From contig JAAZDR010000034.1 in assembly GCA_012512705.1 (NCBI GenBank), positions 1 through 11,765 on the forward strand: a stretch of DNA of 11,765 nt, given 5' to 3'. The notes beneath the pieces were generated by a model that was not told the origin of the DNA, ran no database searches, and was given only the letters and a program-made list of their open reading frames with translations. Positions 1-7,918 of the stretch are shown piece by piece. Source of the DNA: Bacillota bacterium. GTDB taxonomy: Bacteria; Bacillota; Dethiobacteria; DTU022; JAAZDR01. The position numbers and the translations under genes are program-made. Numbering within the stretch: the stretch's first letter is position 1; each line of letters starts with the position of its first letter.

Positions 1-31
1 CAGTTACTCTATCCAGCTGAGCTACGGGCGC
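1..31 (-). tRNA. Partial tRNA, probably tRNA-Arg (5' part only)
   Basis: The minus strand reads GCGCCCG (acceptor 5' strand), TA, GCTC (D-stem), a D-loop with the GG pair, then GAGT and the first bases of the anticodon stem before the window ends. The acceptor sequence and D-arm look like Firmicute tRNA-Arg, but the anticodon is outside the window, so the isotype is an inference. It lies 7 bases downstream of tRNA-Ser(GCT) and is most likely co-transcribed with it. Confidence 0.75.
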
Positions 32-38
32 ACGTTAA

Positions 39-133
39 TGGCGGAGAGAGAGGGATTCGAACCCTCGACACGAGTATTAGCCCGTGTAATCGCTTAGCAG
101 GCGACCGCCTTCAGCCAACTCGGCCATCTCTCC
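39..133 (-). tRNA. tRNA-Ser, anticodon GCT
   Basis: The minus strand folds as a class II tRNA of 95 nt including an encoded CCA (39-41). The acceptor GGAGAGA pairs with the 3' strand, the discriminator is G, the T-arm contains GGTTCGAATCC, and a long variable arm typical of tRNA-Ser is present. The anticodon GCT (complement of 96-98) sits in the loop CTGCTAA and reads AGC/AGU serine codons. It follows tRNA-Ser(TGA) by 36 bases and probably shares the promoter at 273-302. Confidence 0.95.
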
Positions 134-169
134 ACAACCAGCATATGCTTTTTTTGAACCCCTCTTCGT

Positions 170-258
170 TGGCGGAGGGGGTGGGATTTGAACCCACGGC
201 TCCTTGCAGAGTCACCGGTTTTCAAGACCGGCTCCTTAAGCCACTCGGACACCCCTCC
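170..258 (-). tRNA. tRNA-Ser, anticodon TGA
   Basis: This is a class II tRNA of 89 nt with encoded CCA (170-172), discriminator G and acceptor GGAGGGG paired with CCCCTCC. The T-arm contains GGGTTCAAATCCC, and there is a long variable arm. The anticodon TGA (complement of 222-224) lies in the loop CTTGAAA and reads UCN serine codons, chiefly UCA. It is the first gene of the tRNA cluster, beginning about 8 bases after the predicted transcription start, and lies just downstream of serS, whose product charges it. Confidence 0.96.
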
Positions 259-272
259 CTGGTGCGAATTAA

Positions 273-302
273 AGTATACCACAACCCTCTTCCCCTTGTC
301 AA
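273..302 (-). promoter_or_regulatory. Sigma-A promoter of the tRNA cluster
   Basis: On the minus strand there is a perfect -35 TTGACA (297-302) and a near-consensus -10 TATACT (273-278) separated by 18 bp. Transcription should start near 266, giving a leader of about 8 nt before tRNA-Ser(TGA). Such a strong promoter fits stable RNA genes and suggests the tRNAs do not depend on read-through from serS. Confidence 0.85.
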
Positions 303-371
303 CAACCACCGTCTTTTCAATCCCTGCAGGGCGGTAAAGCTTGCTCCTTTGAAGATTAATTATTTAGCTCC

Positions 372-1652
372 TTATTGCGCACGGATCACCGGCTCTTTTA
401 AACCAGGGAAATAAGGAAGTAAAACTTCTGGGATGCGGACGGAGCCATCTTCCTGCTGGTAGTTTTCCAATATCGCTGCGACCGTTCGCCCAATAGCAAC
501 TCCTGAACCGTTAAGTGTGTGCAGAAATTGTGCTTTACCTCCATTAGCCGGCCGATAACGAATTCCCGCACGCCGAGCCTGAAAATCACGGAAATTGCTG
601 CAGGAGGAAATTTCCCGATAAGCGTTGTAGGAAGGGAGCCAGACCTCAAGATCATATTTTTTCGCCGCAGCAAAGCCCAAATCACCGGTGCACATAAGCA
701 TCACGCGATATGGCAGGCCCAAAAGCTGAAGAACCTTTTCCGCGTCATTGGTAAGCTTTTCAAGCTCTGCATCTGATTCCTGCGGGTGAACAAACTTTAC
801 TAACTCCACTTTGTTAAACTGGTGTTGCCGGATCAAACCTCGTGTATCGCGACCGTGAGCACCAGCCTCGGCGCGAAAGCATGCGCTGTAGGCAACATGC
901 TTGAGCGGCAGCTGCTCTTCTTCCAGGATTTCCCCCCGGTAGAGGTTTGTTACCGGCACCTCTGCTGTGGGAATAAGGTAATATTCCGTTCCCTCTACTT
1001 TAAAGGCATCTTCGGCAAATTTCGGCAGCTGTCCTGTGCCAACCATACTCTCACGATGTACCATAAATGGAGGAAAAATTTCCGTATAACCATGCTCTCT
1101 GGTATGTAAATCAAGCATAAGATTGACTAACGCCCGTTCCAGCTGCGCTCCAAGCCCCCGGTAAAGAGTAAAACGCGCACCAGTAATCTTACTCGCCCGC
1201 TGAAAATCCAAGATTCCTAATTCTTCCCCAAGATCCCAGTGTGCTTTAGGGGGAAAACTAAATTCTTTCGGTTGACCCCAGGTACGGACGACCTCATTAT
1301 CATCCTCAGTTTTACCGCGAGGCACTGCATCATCTGGAATATTGGGCAAACAAAGGAGCAGCTTCTGAATCTGCTCCTCTACTTCGCGCAGCTTAGCATC
1401 CTTTACTTTGATCTCCTGGGAAACAGCACGCATCTTCACTACTGCTTCCTGGACCTTACCCTCTTTTTTCAGAAGTGCGATCTCTTTGGAAGCTTTATTG
1501 CGACGATGTTTCAACTCCTCTGTCTGCTGGAGAATCTCCCGCCTTTGCGCATCAAGTTCTATCAGTTCATCAACTGCTGCTGCATCACCTTTAAGTGCTA
1601 TCGCCTCTTTAACCTTCTGCGGATTTTCTCTTACAAACTTGAGATCAAGCAA
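372..1652 (-). CDS. serS: Seryl-tRNA synthetase
   Basis: This cytoplasmic class II aminoacyl-tRNA synthetase activates serine with ATP and loads it on tRNA-Ser. The 426-residue product has the usual length and layout. An N-terminal charged helical arm (about 27-100) is the antiparallel coiled coil that grips the long variable arm of tRNA-Ser. The catalytic domain follows, with TAE (229-231), motif 2 from FRAEAG (259-264) through [13 protein letters not shown] to about 283, and motif 3 [11 protein letters not shown] (380-390). Motif 2 reads AGAHGRD where AGSAGRD or AGAAGRD is more common, a mild variant. The start is TTG at 1650-1652, with GAGGGA at 1659-1664 six bases upstream; translation from there begins with the conserved [10 protein letters not shown]. 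The gene follows argS by 56 bases and probably shares its transcript. No clear terminator is seen after it. Its substrate tRNAs lie immediately downstream. Confidence 0.97.
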   Translation of the reverse strand: MLDLKFVRENPQKVKEAIALKGDAAAVDELIELDAQRREILQQTEELKHRRNKASKEIALLKKEGKVQEAVVKMRAVSQEIKVKDAKLREVEEQIQKLLLCLPNIPDDAVPRGKTEDDNEVVRTWGQPKEFSFPPKAHWDLGEELGILDFQRASKITGARFTLYRGLGAQLERALVNLMLDLHTREHGYTEIFPPFMVHRESMVGTGQLPKFAEDAFKVEGTEYYLIPTAEVPVTNLYRGEILEEEQLPLKHVAYSACFRAEAGAHGRDTRGLIRQHQFNKVELVKFVHPQESDAELEKLTNDAEKVLQLLGLPYRVMLMCTGDLGFAAAKKYDLEVWLPSYNAYREISSCSNFRDFQARRAGIRYRPANGGKAQFLHTLNGSGVAIGRTVAAILENYQQEDGSVRIPEVLLPYFPGLKEPVIRAQ

Positions 1653-1708
1653 CTATAATCCCTCGTTTCTTATAGAATTCCACATTTAATCCAACAGGGT
1701 ATATGGCT

Positions 1709-3403
1709 TTACATCTCTTCTGGAGCTCCGATCCCTAAAAGATCAAGCCCGTTCGCCAAAACCTGTTTTGTAGCCGCACAGAGCAAAAGCCTGCTCTGAC
1801 GCAAGCTTTCCTCAGCACCAAGTACCGAGCAGTTATGATAAAACCTGTTAAAATCCTTTGCCAAATTAATCAGATATCGAGCGAGGATAGAGGGTTTGTA
1901 CGCCTCTGCCGCCCGTTCAATGCTCTCCGCGTAAAAACCTAAAGTTTTGACCAGACTGCGCTCTTCTTCTGTGATAATTCGCAGCTCTGCCGAAGCCAAG
2001 ACTCCTCCGCTTTTGCGTAAGATGCTGAAAATCCGCGCATGCGAATACTGGATATAGGGGGCTGTTTCACCGGAAAAATCGAGGATTTTTTCCCAATCAA
2101 AATCAATATCTTTTATGCGATCGTTGCTTAGATCTCCAAATTTGATCGCGCCTACACCAACAATTTTAGCCACCTCTTTACGGTTTTCCAGATCGGGGTT
2201 CTTCTCCGCAATTATTTTTTCTGCTAGTTCTACCGCGCGGTTAACAACATCTTCTAAAAAGATAGTTTTTCCCTGACGGGTGGACATTCGACCTCCCGGA
2301 AAACGGATCAGGCCAAACGGTATATGTTTACACTTCTTAGCCCAAGGGTAACCCATGAGCTTCAAAATGCTGAACAGTTGCTGGAAATGGAGTTTCTGTT
2401 CCGCACCAACAACATAAAGCATTTGGCTAAATCGATATTCTTCATAACGGTAGATTGCCGCTGCCAGATCCCTTGTTGCATAGAGCGTCGCCCCATCTTT
2501 CTTACGGAGCAAGCAGGGCGGCAGTCCAAATTGTTCTAGATCAACTACTAGTGCTCCTTCGCTTTCCCGGGCAATATTTTTTTGTTGCACCATCTCCAGC
2601 GTAGCATCTAGGCGATCGTTATAGAAGCTCTCGCCGTAATAATAGTCAAAATTTACCCCTAGGTATTCGTAAACCCGCTTGAATTCTGCAAGGCTCAACT
2701 CGCGGAACCGCTGCCAGAGAGTGAGCGCTTCTGCATCACCATCTTCAAGCTTTTTAAACCAAAAACGTGCCTCTTCCTCAAGTTCAGGTTTGTCTTCTGC
2801 CTCGCGATGAAAGAGCACGTAGAGTTCATAAAGATAGCGCACCGGATCATCTTGCAACCCTTTTCCTTCACCCCAGTGTTTATAAGCAACGATGAGCTTG
2901 CCAAACTGTGTTCCCCAATCCCCAAGGTGGTTAATGCCAATACAGCGGTAACCGAGGGCAGAGTAAATACGGTAGAGTGCATCACCGATTACTGTAGAAC
3001 GCAGGTGGCCGATACCAAACGGTTTAGCAATATTCGGTGCGGAATAATCTATAACAACAACCTCGCTGCTGCCAGCGCTACTGCGACCGAAATCTCCTTT
3101 CTCGTTAAGGATTTCGGCGACAATCCGTTCTGCCAGGGTCTGTTCATCGACGTAAAAATTTAGGTAGGGGCCTTTTCCCTCAACTTTCTTTAGAAAACGT
3201 CCTTTACCCTGCAGCTTGTTGCTCAGTTCAGCGGCAATCCTCGCTGGTGCCTGCCGCAGCTCACGTGCCAGCGGGAAACATGGGAAACTATAGTCGCCAA
3301 ATTCTGAATCCGGCGGGATCTCCAGCCGTGAAAAAACTTCTTCCTTTTCCCAGTCGATCAAGGGGGCGAGAACTGAGGCAACCTCTTCTTTAAACCTTAG
3401 CAT
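1709..3403 (-). CDS. argS: Arginyl-tRNA synthetase
   Basis: This cytoplasmic class I aminoacyl-tRNA synthetase charges tRNA-Arg with arginine and, like others of its type, needs the tRNA for amino-acid activation. At 564 residues it has the standard length. The N-terminal domain that contacts the tRNA elbow covers about 1-110. The HIGH-type signature is GIGHLR within SAPNIAKPFGIGHLRST (about 121-137). The position of KMSKS holds MSTRQGK (373-379), as is usual in bacterial ArgRS. The DALR anticodon-binding domain covers about 445-564, and the C-terminus LLGIGAPEEM is typical. The ATG at 3401-3403 is preceded by AAGGAG (3413-3418) with nine bases between. It is the first gene of a likely argS-serS unit, with a candidate promoter just upstream. 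The window also ends in a probable tRNA-Arg, but a functional link is only suggestive. Confidence 0.97.
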   Translation of the reverse strand: MLRFKEEVASVLAPLIDWEKEEVFSRLEIPPDSEFGDYSFPCFPLARELRQAPARIAAELSNKLQGKGRFLKKVEGKGPYLNFYVDEQTLAERIVAEILNEKGDFGRSSAGSSEVVVIDYSAPNIAKPFGIGHLRSTVIGDALYRIYSALGYRCIGINHLGDWGTQFGKLIVAYKHWGEGKGLQDDPVRYLYELYVLFHREAEDKPELEEEARFWFKKLEDGDAEALTLWQRFRELSLAEFKRVYEYLGVNFDYYYGESFYNDRLDATLEMVQQKNIARESEGALVVDLEQFGLPPCLLRKKDGATLYATRDLAAAIYRYEEYRFSQMLYVVGAEQKLHFQQLFSILKLMGYPWAKKCKHIPFGLIRFPGGRMSTRQGKTIFLEDVVNRAVELAEKIIAEKNPDLENRKEVAKIVGVGAIKFGDLSNDRIKDIDFDWEKILDFSGETAPYIQYSHARIFSILRKSGGVLASAELRIITEEERSLVKTLGFYAESIERAAEAYKPSILARYLINLAKDFNRFYHNCSVLGAEESLRQSRLLLCAATKQVLANGLDLLGIGAPEEM

Positions 3404-3446
3404 TAACCTTTACTCCTTTTCTCTTGCAAATCAACATCTAGTTCCC

Positions 3447-3475
3447 ATTTTAACCTAACTGGTAACGGAAAACAA
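3447..3475 (-). promoter_or_regulatory. Candidate promoter of argS-serS
   Basis: In the 110-base gap upstream of argS the minus strand has TAAAAT (3447-3452, 5/6 match to -10) and TTGTTT (3470-3475, 3/6 match to -35) with a 17-bp spacer. The transcript leader would be only about 35 nt, too short for a T-box. The match is moderate; the absence of a clear terminator in the gap means read-through from the lipoprotein gene is also possible. Confidence 0.4.
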
Positions 3476-3513
3476 CAAGCAAAGAAACTAAAATTTCTAA
3501 ATCGCTGTCACTG

Positions 3514-5613
3514 CTAACTTTCAGGGTTTATATAATAAGGACGCTTAACTGTCTTTTCTAGGGGTGGGTAACCTTCGGGGGGGGGCCATTGCTCGCCTTC
3601 AATGGTAATCCTCACCCGATCCGGCTCATAATTCTCAACAAGTGAGTAGACGAGCGCATCAACAATCAAGGTTGCCCTTGCGTATGACTCCTCCATCTTC
3701 TCCTGCTCATCAGCTGCTTCCTCTCCCAACTCTGCCGCAGGGAATAGCTTCCGAAAATTGTCCGCAAAATCGACAACAATTTCCTGTTCACCAATTTCTA
3801 CGCTGCGTACGCCTAGTTCAGGCAGCTCTAAGACACGCGCTGCTTGCAGTATGCATTCTATCAACTGTTTAGGGGTGGTGCCTGCTTTAATACCCAAAGA
3901 GGCAGCAGTACGCGGCAGAAGATAATAGCGTTCGCCAGATGCGTAGGGCAGATAAAGGACAATGTCATCCTTATCAAAACGCACAGACGGATATGGGTCA
4001 GCAATCTCTAATCCTTCACCTATATACTCCCGTTTCTCTCCTTCGACTAAAAATTGCACTTCGCGCACGGAAGGAAACTGGCTTGCAGTATGCAGGAGCG
4101 AATTTATCATTCCGATATTTTGAGTTGCGCCTCCAAGGTTGCTGAGACTTTCCGGCAAATTTATATATGCTGTACCCATTTCCAAGCTTACTTCAATTTC
4201 TGACTCCTTAGGGATCGGTCGCGAGAGGTTGCTATAGCGGCGAGGGCCGCTAATCAGCTCATTAATCGCTGTCTGCAACACTGATTTGGTGTGGCTAACT
4301 GTACGGGTTACCGGAACCAGCTCTCTGGCATCCTGATCATAGAAGTACAAGGTAACCTTTGTCTCCTCCGGATGGATCTCGGAGCTAACCGGACGATAAT
4401 AAACATGCCGCTGTTCCCGATCAGGTTCTTCGCGTGGAGCAAAAAGGTCAAAAATGTAGATATTGCCATCGCGACCAGCCAGAGAAAGATAGCGGGCATT
4501 TTCCGTGAGACTCATTTTATCAATCCTGCTGGCAACCTCCATTGTTTGCACTTCCTCGCCCCTATTATTAAAAACAATAATTGAACTAAGATCATCGCTA
4601 TATTCACGCCAGGAGGCACTGATGATCCGCTCCCCCTCGGAGGCAATAGAGATTAAGGAGCCGTCAGGTATCCTTTTTTGCCAAAGACGTTCACCGTCTT
4701 GGTCAAAGAAAAAAAGGTTTTCCTTACCGCCACCAAATTCACTATAAGCAGCAATATATTCACCGTTTCTGCTCATCTCTACCCGGGTAGGAGCTACGGC
4801 TAAGGTGCGCGCCCAAAGCTCCTCACCGCTTTTATCCAAATAAACGACCTGCTCTGCTCGAATTGCCGCTAAATTTTCTCCATCAGGAGTAAAGGAAGCG
4901 AAAACAAGGCCCTCCTTCTCCCAGAGCAGTTCCCCGCTGGTATTATCATAACGGGCCAGCCGGGTTCCCTCTTCTGCAACCTCCGAAAGATAAAGATCCT
5001 TGCCGGAAGCGGAGAGCGCGAGGCTGCAAATCGTGTTTTTTTCCGCTTGCCACAGTTCCTCTCCTTCACGATTAAAAGCATAAATCGTATTACTTCCCTC
5101 TTCTGCCGTTCCTGTGCCTACGGTTAAAAATTCACCGTCTTCAGAGATGGCCAGATGTTGAATCTCTTTTTCAAGCTCTTTTTCCCAGAGGGTTATTACT
5201 GCAGAATCAGATTCTTCTTTAACCTCCAGCAGATAAAGAGTGCCCGCTGATGTGCCGATCGCTATATAACGCCCATCAGGTGTAATCTTTGTTTTATAGG
5301 GCAAGGAACCAACGGGCATTTCCCAACGCAGTTTCCCCTCGCGATCGAGTAGGCTGACCACCTCTGCTGAAGAGCCAAAAAGAATGGCGTTACCTTCCCG
5401 ATCGAGAGAGAGGTCGAAGATATTCATATCCGGATTGTTAAAAGAAAACCGCCCTTTAAGGAAAAAACTCCTATTACCGTTTTCTTCCGGAACAACCGGT
5501 TCCACAGGGGGATCCCCTTGTATATTTCGACACCCGACAATTGTAAAGAGAAAAGTGCTTAATAAAAATCCGCTAAACAAAATAAGAATCTCCCGCCAAC
5601 GGCCAGCTTTCAT
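3514..5613 (-). CDS. Lipoprotein with beta-propeller and two GerMN domains
   Basis: The 699-residue product starts with a short basic stretch, a hydrophobic segment (about 9-26) and the lipobox IVGC, so Cys28 should be lipidated and the protein anchored on the outer face of the membrane. Residues about 50-395 form repeated WD40/PQQ-like blades. Most carry a turn such as DREGKLRWE, NREGEELWQ, KSGEELWAR or DQDGERLWQ, often followed by a strand like TPDGRYIAIGTSAGTLYLL. Two GerMN domains follow, at about 417-533 (from VTLYFYDQDAR) and about 550-675 (from IVLYLPYASGERYYL). GerMN is known from the germination/sporulation protein GerM and from actinobacterial LpqB. The exact function here is unknown. 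The gene follows the histidine kinase by 74 bases on the same strand, suggesting it works with that sensor, as LpqB does with MtrB. ATG at 5611-5613 follows GGGGTG (5619-5624). A run of nine C's encodes Pro677-679 near the end. Confidence 0.85.
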   Translation of the reverse strand: MKAGRWREILILFSGFLLSTFLFTIVGCRNIQGDPPVEPVVPEENGNRSFFLKGRFSFNNPDMNIFDLSLDREGNAILFGSSAEVVSLLDREGKLRWEMPVGSLPYKTKITPDGRYIAIGTSAGTLYLLEVKEESDSAVITLWEKELEKEIQHLAISEDGEFLTVGTGTAEEGSNTIYAFNREGEELWQAEKNTICSLALSASGKDLYLSEVAEEGTRLARYDNTSGELLWEKEGLVFASFTPDGENLAAIRAEQVVYLDKSGEELWARTLAVAPTRVEMSRNGEYIAAYSEFGGGKENLFFFDQDGERLWQKRIPDGSLISIASEGERIISASWREYSDDLSSIIVFNNRGEEVQTMEVASRIDKMSLTENARYLSLAGRDGNIYIFDLFAPREEPDREQRHVYYRPVSSEIHPEETKVTLYFYDQDARELVPVTRTVSHTKSVLQTAINELISGPRRYSNLSRPIPKESEIEVSLEMGTAYINLPESLSNLGGATQNIGMINSLLHTASQFPSVREVQFLVEGEKREYIGEGLEIADPYPSVRFDKDDIVLYLPYASGERYYLLPRTAASLGIKAGTTPKQLIECILQAARVLELPELGVRSVEIGEQEIVVDFADNFRKLFPAAELGEEAADEQEKMEESYARATLIVDALVYSLVENYEPDRVRITIEGEQWPPPEGYPPLEKTVKRPYYINPES

Positions 5614-5643
5614 TCAATCACCCCAGACTACAGGTATCTTCCT

Positions 5644-5649
5644 ATTATA
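5644..5649 (-). promoter_or_regulatory. Possible -10 element upstream of the lipoprotein gene
   Basis: The minus strand has a perfect TATAAT in a very AT-rich 74-base gap, but no convincing -35 at 16-18 bp. Just before it, 7-bp AT-only arms (5684-5690 and 5662-5668) followed by AGAATA and seven T's could form a weak terminator after the kinase gene. Either partial separation from or continued co-transcription with the kinase is possible. Confidence 0.3.
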
Positions 5650-5687
5650 AAAAAATATTCTTAATTTACGATAAAGATTGTGTTAAA

Positions 5688-7097
5688 TTAGCTTAAAGTT
5701 TCTGGTATCGTGAAATAGAAGATACTGCCGACTTTTTCCACACTTTCAACCCAGATCTTGCCGCCAAGCGCTTCAACAATCTCTTTACAAATCGATAGGC
5801 CAAGGCCTGTCCCCCCTAAATCACGGGAACGCCCTTTGTTAACTCGATAAAACCGTTCAAAAATATGCGGCAAATCAGCGGAGGGTATACCGCGCCCAGT
5901 GTCAACTACTTTAATTACAACCTCGCCATCCTGAGAGTAAGCACAGAGTTCGATTTTCCCTGGTTCGGGGGTGTATTTAATAGCATTATCGAGCAGGTTA
6001 TAGATTACCTGTTTCAAACGCTCCGCTGAACTCCAGACCTGAGACAGGCCGGGTTCAATCTCGACCTTCAGCTCATGTCCCTGTCGTTCGGCCCGCGGCC
6101 GCATCTTAGAACCCACTTCTACAAGCAGTCTCTTTAAGTCCACTTTTTCTTTTCTTATATACGTCTCATCTTTGTCAAGGCGCGTTAAATCCAACAGATC
6201 CTCGACCAGTTGAACAAGGCGGTCTGTCTCTTTATCGATATCTTTTAGAAATTCATGCTGCTGCTCTGCAGGCATGGAATACTCGCGCAGAGATTTTACT
6301 AAAAGGCTTACAGAAGTCAAAGGGGTGCGCAACTCATGTGAAACATTTTCCGCAAATGAGCGCAGATGCTTCGTCATTTTATTTAAACGTTCGGCCATGA
6401 TATTAAACTGCTGAGCCATACGGCCGATCTCGTCACGTGAATCTACCTTAATTTTTTGCTGCAGGTTTCCTTTTGCCATCTCCTGCGCAGCTAGTGTTAG
6501 CTCTTCGATCGGTCTAGTGAAATACCGCGCTAAAATCGCGCCCAGTACGCCAACGACGACAACAGCGACTAATGTCATGATGAGCAAATAATAGCGTGCC
6601 TCTGTCAAGATGCGATAGATACCCTTTAGCGGGTAAGAGAGGAAAACAACACCGCTAATGCTTTCTGCCTCTTTTAGAGGCACAGCCACCTGCATCACCC
6701 ATTGTTCTGAAAAGGAGCTGTACTGGACACTACACCCCGTCCCCCCCTCGAGGGCCTTCAGCACTTCTTCGCGTTCCAGGGGAGTTCCCAAGCGTCCACC
6801 GACACGAACCGAATCGCCGATCACCATTCCGCTTTTACTAACAACAATTACCCGCGCTCCGATCTGGCGGCTAAAGTTTTCTGCCAGGCCGCTTAACAAG
6901 ACAAGATCGCTTCCTCCACGCAGGTAGCCGGAAAACAATTCGGCGGCCAAATTCCCCGAGTTTACCAGGATTTCCTTCTGATAGGCGAGATAATACTGTT
7001 CAAGAAGGTTAAGGAGAAAAATACTGATTAGAACCATTACCGTTAGAATAACCGCCAAAAATGAAAAAGTAAGGCGGCCCCGAAAGGTTTTGAACAT
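5688..7097 (-). CDS. Membrane sensor histidine kinase (HAMP, HisKA, HATPase)
   Basis: The 469-residue sensor kinase should autophosphorylate and pass phosphate to the adjacent response regulator. It has a transmembrane segment at about 9-31, an extracytoplasmic region at 32-168 that looks like a small Cache/PAS-type fold (ARVIVVSKSGMVIGDS), and a second membrane segment at about 169-191. A HAMP linker follows (about 190-243). The HisKA dimerisation domain has His254 in ENVSHELRTPL. The ATPase domain shows the N box NLLDNAIKYT (Asn371), DTGRGIP (399-405), HIFERFYR and GGTGLGLSI (428-436). An in-frame start 12 codons upstream exists, but ATG at 7095-7097 is chosen because GGGAGG (7105-7110) sits seven bases before it and the protein then begins directly with the signal anchor. 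TAATG overlaps the regulator's stop with this start, implying translational coupling. The type resembles PhoR, WalK or MtrB; the signal is unknown. Confidence 0.95.
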   Translation of the reverse strand: MFKTFRGRLTFSFLAVILTVMVLISIFLLNLLEQYYLAYQKEILVNSGNLAAELFSGYLRGGSDLVLLSGLAENFSRQIGARVIVVSKSGMVIGDSVRVGGRLGTPLEREEVLKALEGGTGCSVQYSSFSEQWVMQVAVPLKEAESISGVVFLSYPLKGIYRILTEARYYLLIMTLVAVVVVGVLGAILARYFTRPIEELTLAAQEMAKGNLQQKIKVDSRDEIGRMAQQFNIMAERLNKMTKHLRSFAENVSHELRTPLTSVSLLVKSLREYSMPAEQQHEFLKDIDKETDRLVQLVEDLLDLTRLDKDETYIRKEKVDLKRLLVEVGSKMRPRAERQGHELKVEIEPGLSQVWSSAERLKQVIYNLLDNAIKYTPEPGKIELCAYSQDGEVVIKVVDTGRGIPSADLPHIFERFYRVNKGRSRDLGGTGLGLSICKEIVEALGGKIWVESVEKVGSIFYFTIPETLS

Positions 7098-7789
7098 TAC
7101 CGCGCCTCCCTGAATTTGTATCCTACTCCCCATACAGTTAGGATCATCTCCGGATTTTTAGGGTCTAACTCCAGCTTCTCCCGCAGGTGTCGTATATGCA
7201 CATCAACTGTACGGGCATCTCCATAGTAATTATAGCCCCAGACCTGTTCCAAAAGCTGCTCCCTGGAAAAAACTTGCCCGGGATTAGAGGCCAAAAAGCT
7301 TAATAAAGCAAACTCTTTGGCCGTTAGATCAACCTGTTTATTCTTTAAGTAGACCTTACGCTGTAAAAGATCGATCCGCAAGGTATCAAGTTTAATCACT
7401 TTTTTTATATTATCTGTATTGTTGTGCGCAGAACGACGCAGGATAGCCCGCACCCGCGCGAGAAGCTCACGGGGATTAAAGGGTTTGGTCAGGTAGTCAT
7501 CAGCCCCCAGTTCGAGGCCAAGCACCTTGTCAATATCCTCCCCCTTTGCAGTGAGCATGATAATTGGGATGTCATGATTTTTGCGCACGCGACGACAAAC
7601 CTCAAATCCATCGATACCAGGCAGCATAATATCGAGAACAATTAGATCCGGAGCATCTTTTTCAATTTTCTCTAGCGCTTCTTCGCCGGTAAAAGCAATT
7701 TCGGTAATAAAGCCCTCCCGCTCAAAATTAAACTTCAGTACTTTTGATAAAGTCTTCTCGTCTTCAACAACAAGAATTTTTTGTTTCAC
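7097..7789 (-). CDS. OmpR/PhoB-family response regulator
   Basis: This 230-residue DNA-binding regulator should be phosphorylated by the kinase it overlaps. The receiver domain (about 1-118) has the acidic pocket VEDE (8-11), phosphoacceptor Asp53 in VLDIMLPG, Thr80 in MLTAK and Lys102 in LTKPF. The winged-helix domain (about 130-228) shows LTAKEFALLSFLASNPG, the recognition-helix region RTVDVHIRHLREKL and the C-terminal WGVGYKF. I choose the GTG start at 7787-7789 because AAGGGGGG (7796-7803) lies six bases upstream and the protein then begins MKQKILVVEDE, the usual family start. An in-frame ATG at 7820-7822 would add 11 residues but has no good ribosome binding site. An extended -10 promoter lies upstream. 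Sequence alone does not separate a PhoP, WalR, ResD or MtrA role. Confidence 0.95.
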   Translation of the reverse strand: MKQKILVVEDEKTLSKVLKFNFEREGFITEIAFTGEEALEKIEKDAPDLIVLDIMLPGIDGFEVCRRVRKNHDIPIIMLTAKGEDIDKVLGLELGADDYLTKPFNPRELLARVRAILRRSAHNNTDNIKKVIKLDTLRIDLLQRKVYLKNKQVDLTAKEFALLSFLASNPGQVFSREQLLEQVWGYNYYGDARTVDVHIRHLREKLELDPKNPEMILTVWGVGYKFREAR

Positions 7790-7795
7790 AGTTTG

Positions 7796-7803
7796 CCCCC
7801 CTT
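7796..7803 (-). promoter_or_regulatory. Ribosome binding site deciding the response regulator start
   Basis: AAGGGGGG on the minus strand lies six bases before the GTG at 7787-7789. It falls inside the longer reading frame from the ATG at 7822, which argues that the GTG is the true start. Confidence 0.75.
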
Positions 7804-7844
7804 GATTATACTTATCAGCCATCAGCCATATTTACTCTTACATA

Positions 7845-7853
7845 ATTATAACA
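7845..7853 (-). promoter_or_regulatory. Extended -10 promoter of the two-component operon
   Basis: The minus strand reads TGTTATAAT, a perfect TATAAT with the upstream TG of an extended -10 element. No good -35 hexamer stands at 16-18 bp, which fits extended -10 promoters and may indicate activator dependence. Transcription would start near 7838, giving a leader of about 50 nt before the GTG start. Confidence 0.6.
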
Positions 7854-7918
7854 GGAACTGACCTTTAGATCGACCAAACATCTGACTAATAGAGAGGTAC
7901 ACAAAAAAGAAGTACATA

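Noticed and set aside
322..331. CCCTGCAGGG as a terminator of serS
   Set aside because: It is a 10-base palindrome with no loop and no following T run on the minus strand.
94..414. Open reading frames on both strands over the tRNA genes
   Set aside because: They overlap well-folded tRNA genes and resemble no family; they are chance frames.
2324..3163. Plus-strand open frames opposite argS and similar frames opposite other genes
   Set aside because: They are antisense to clearly conserved genes, lack ribosome binding sites and show no recognisable family.
3404..3513. Possible T-box leader before argS
   Set aside because: The gap is about 110 bases and the likely leader about 35; no specifier stem, T-box bulge sequence or terminator hairpin is present. 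The 56-base gap before serS is also too short.
7790..7822. Upstream ATG for the response regulator (11 extra residues)
   Set aside because: It lacks a good ribosome binding site, and the added residues do not belong to the receiver fold; the GTG at 7789 has a strong site at the right distance.
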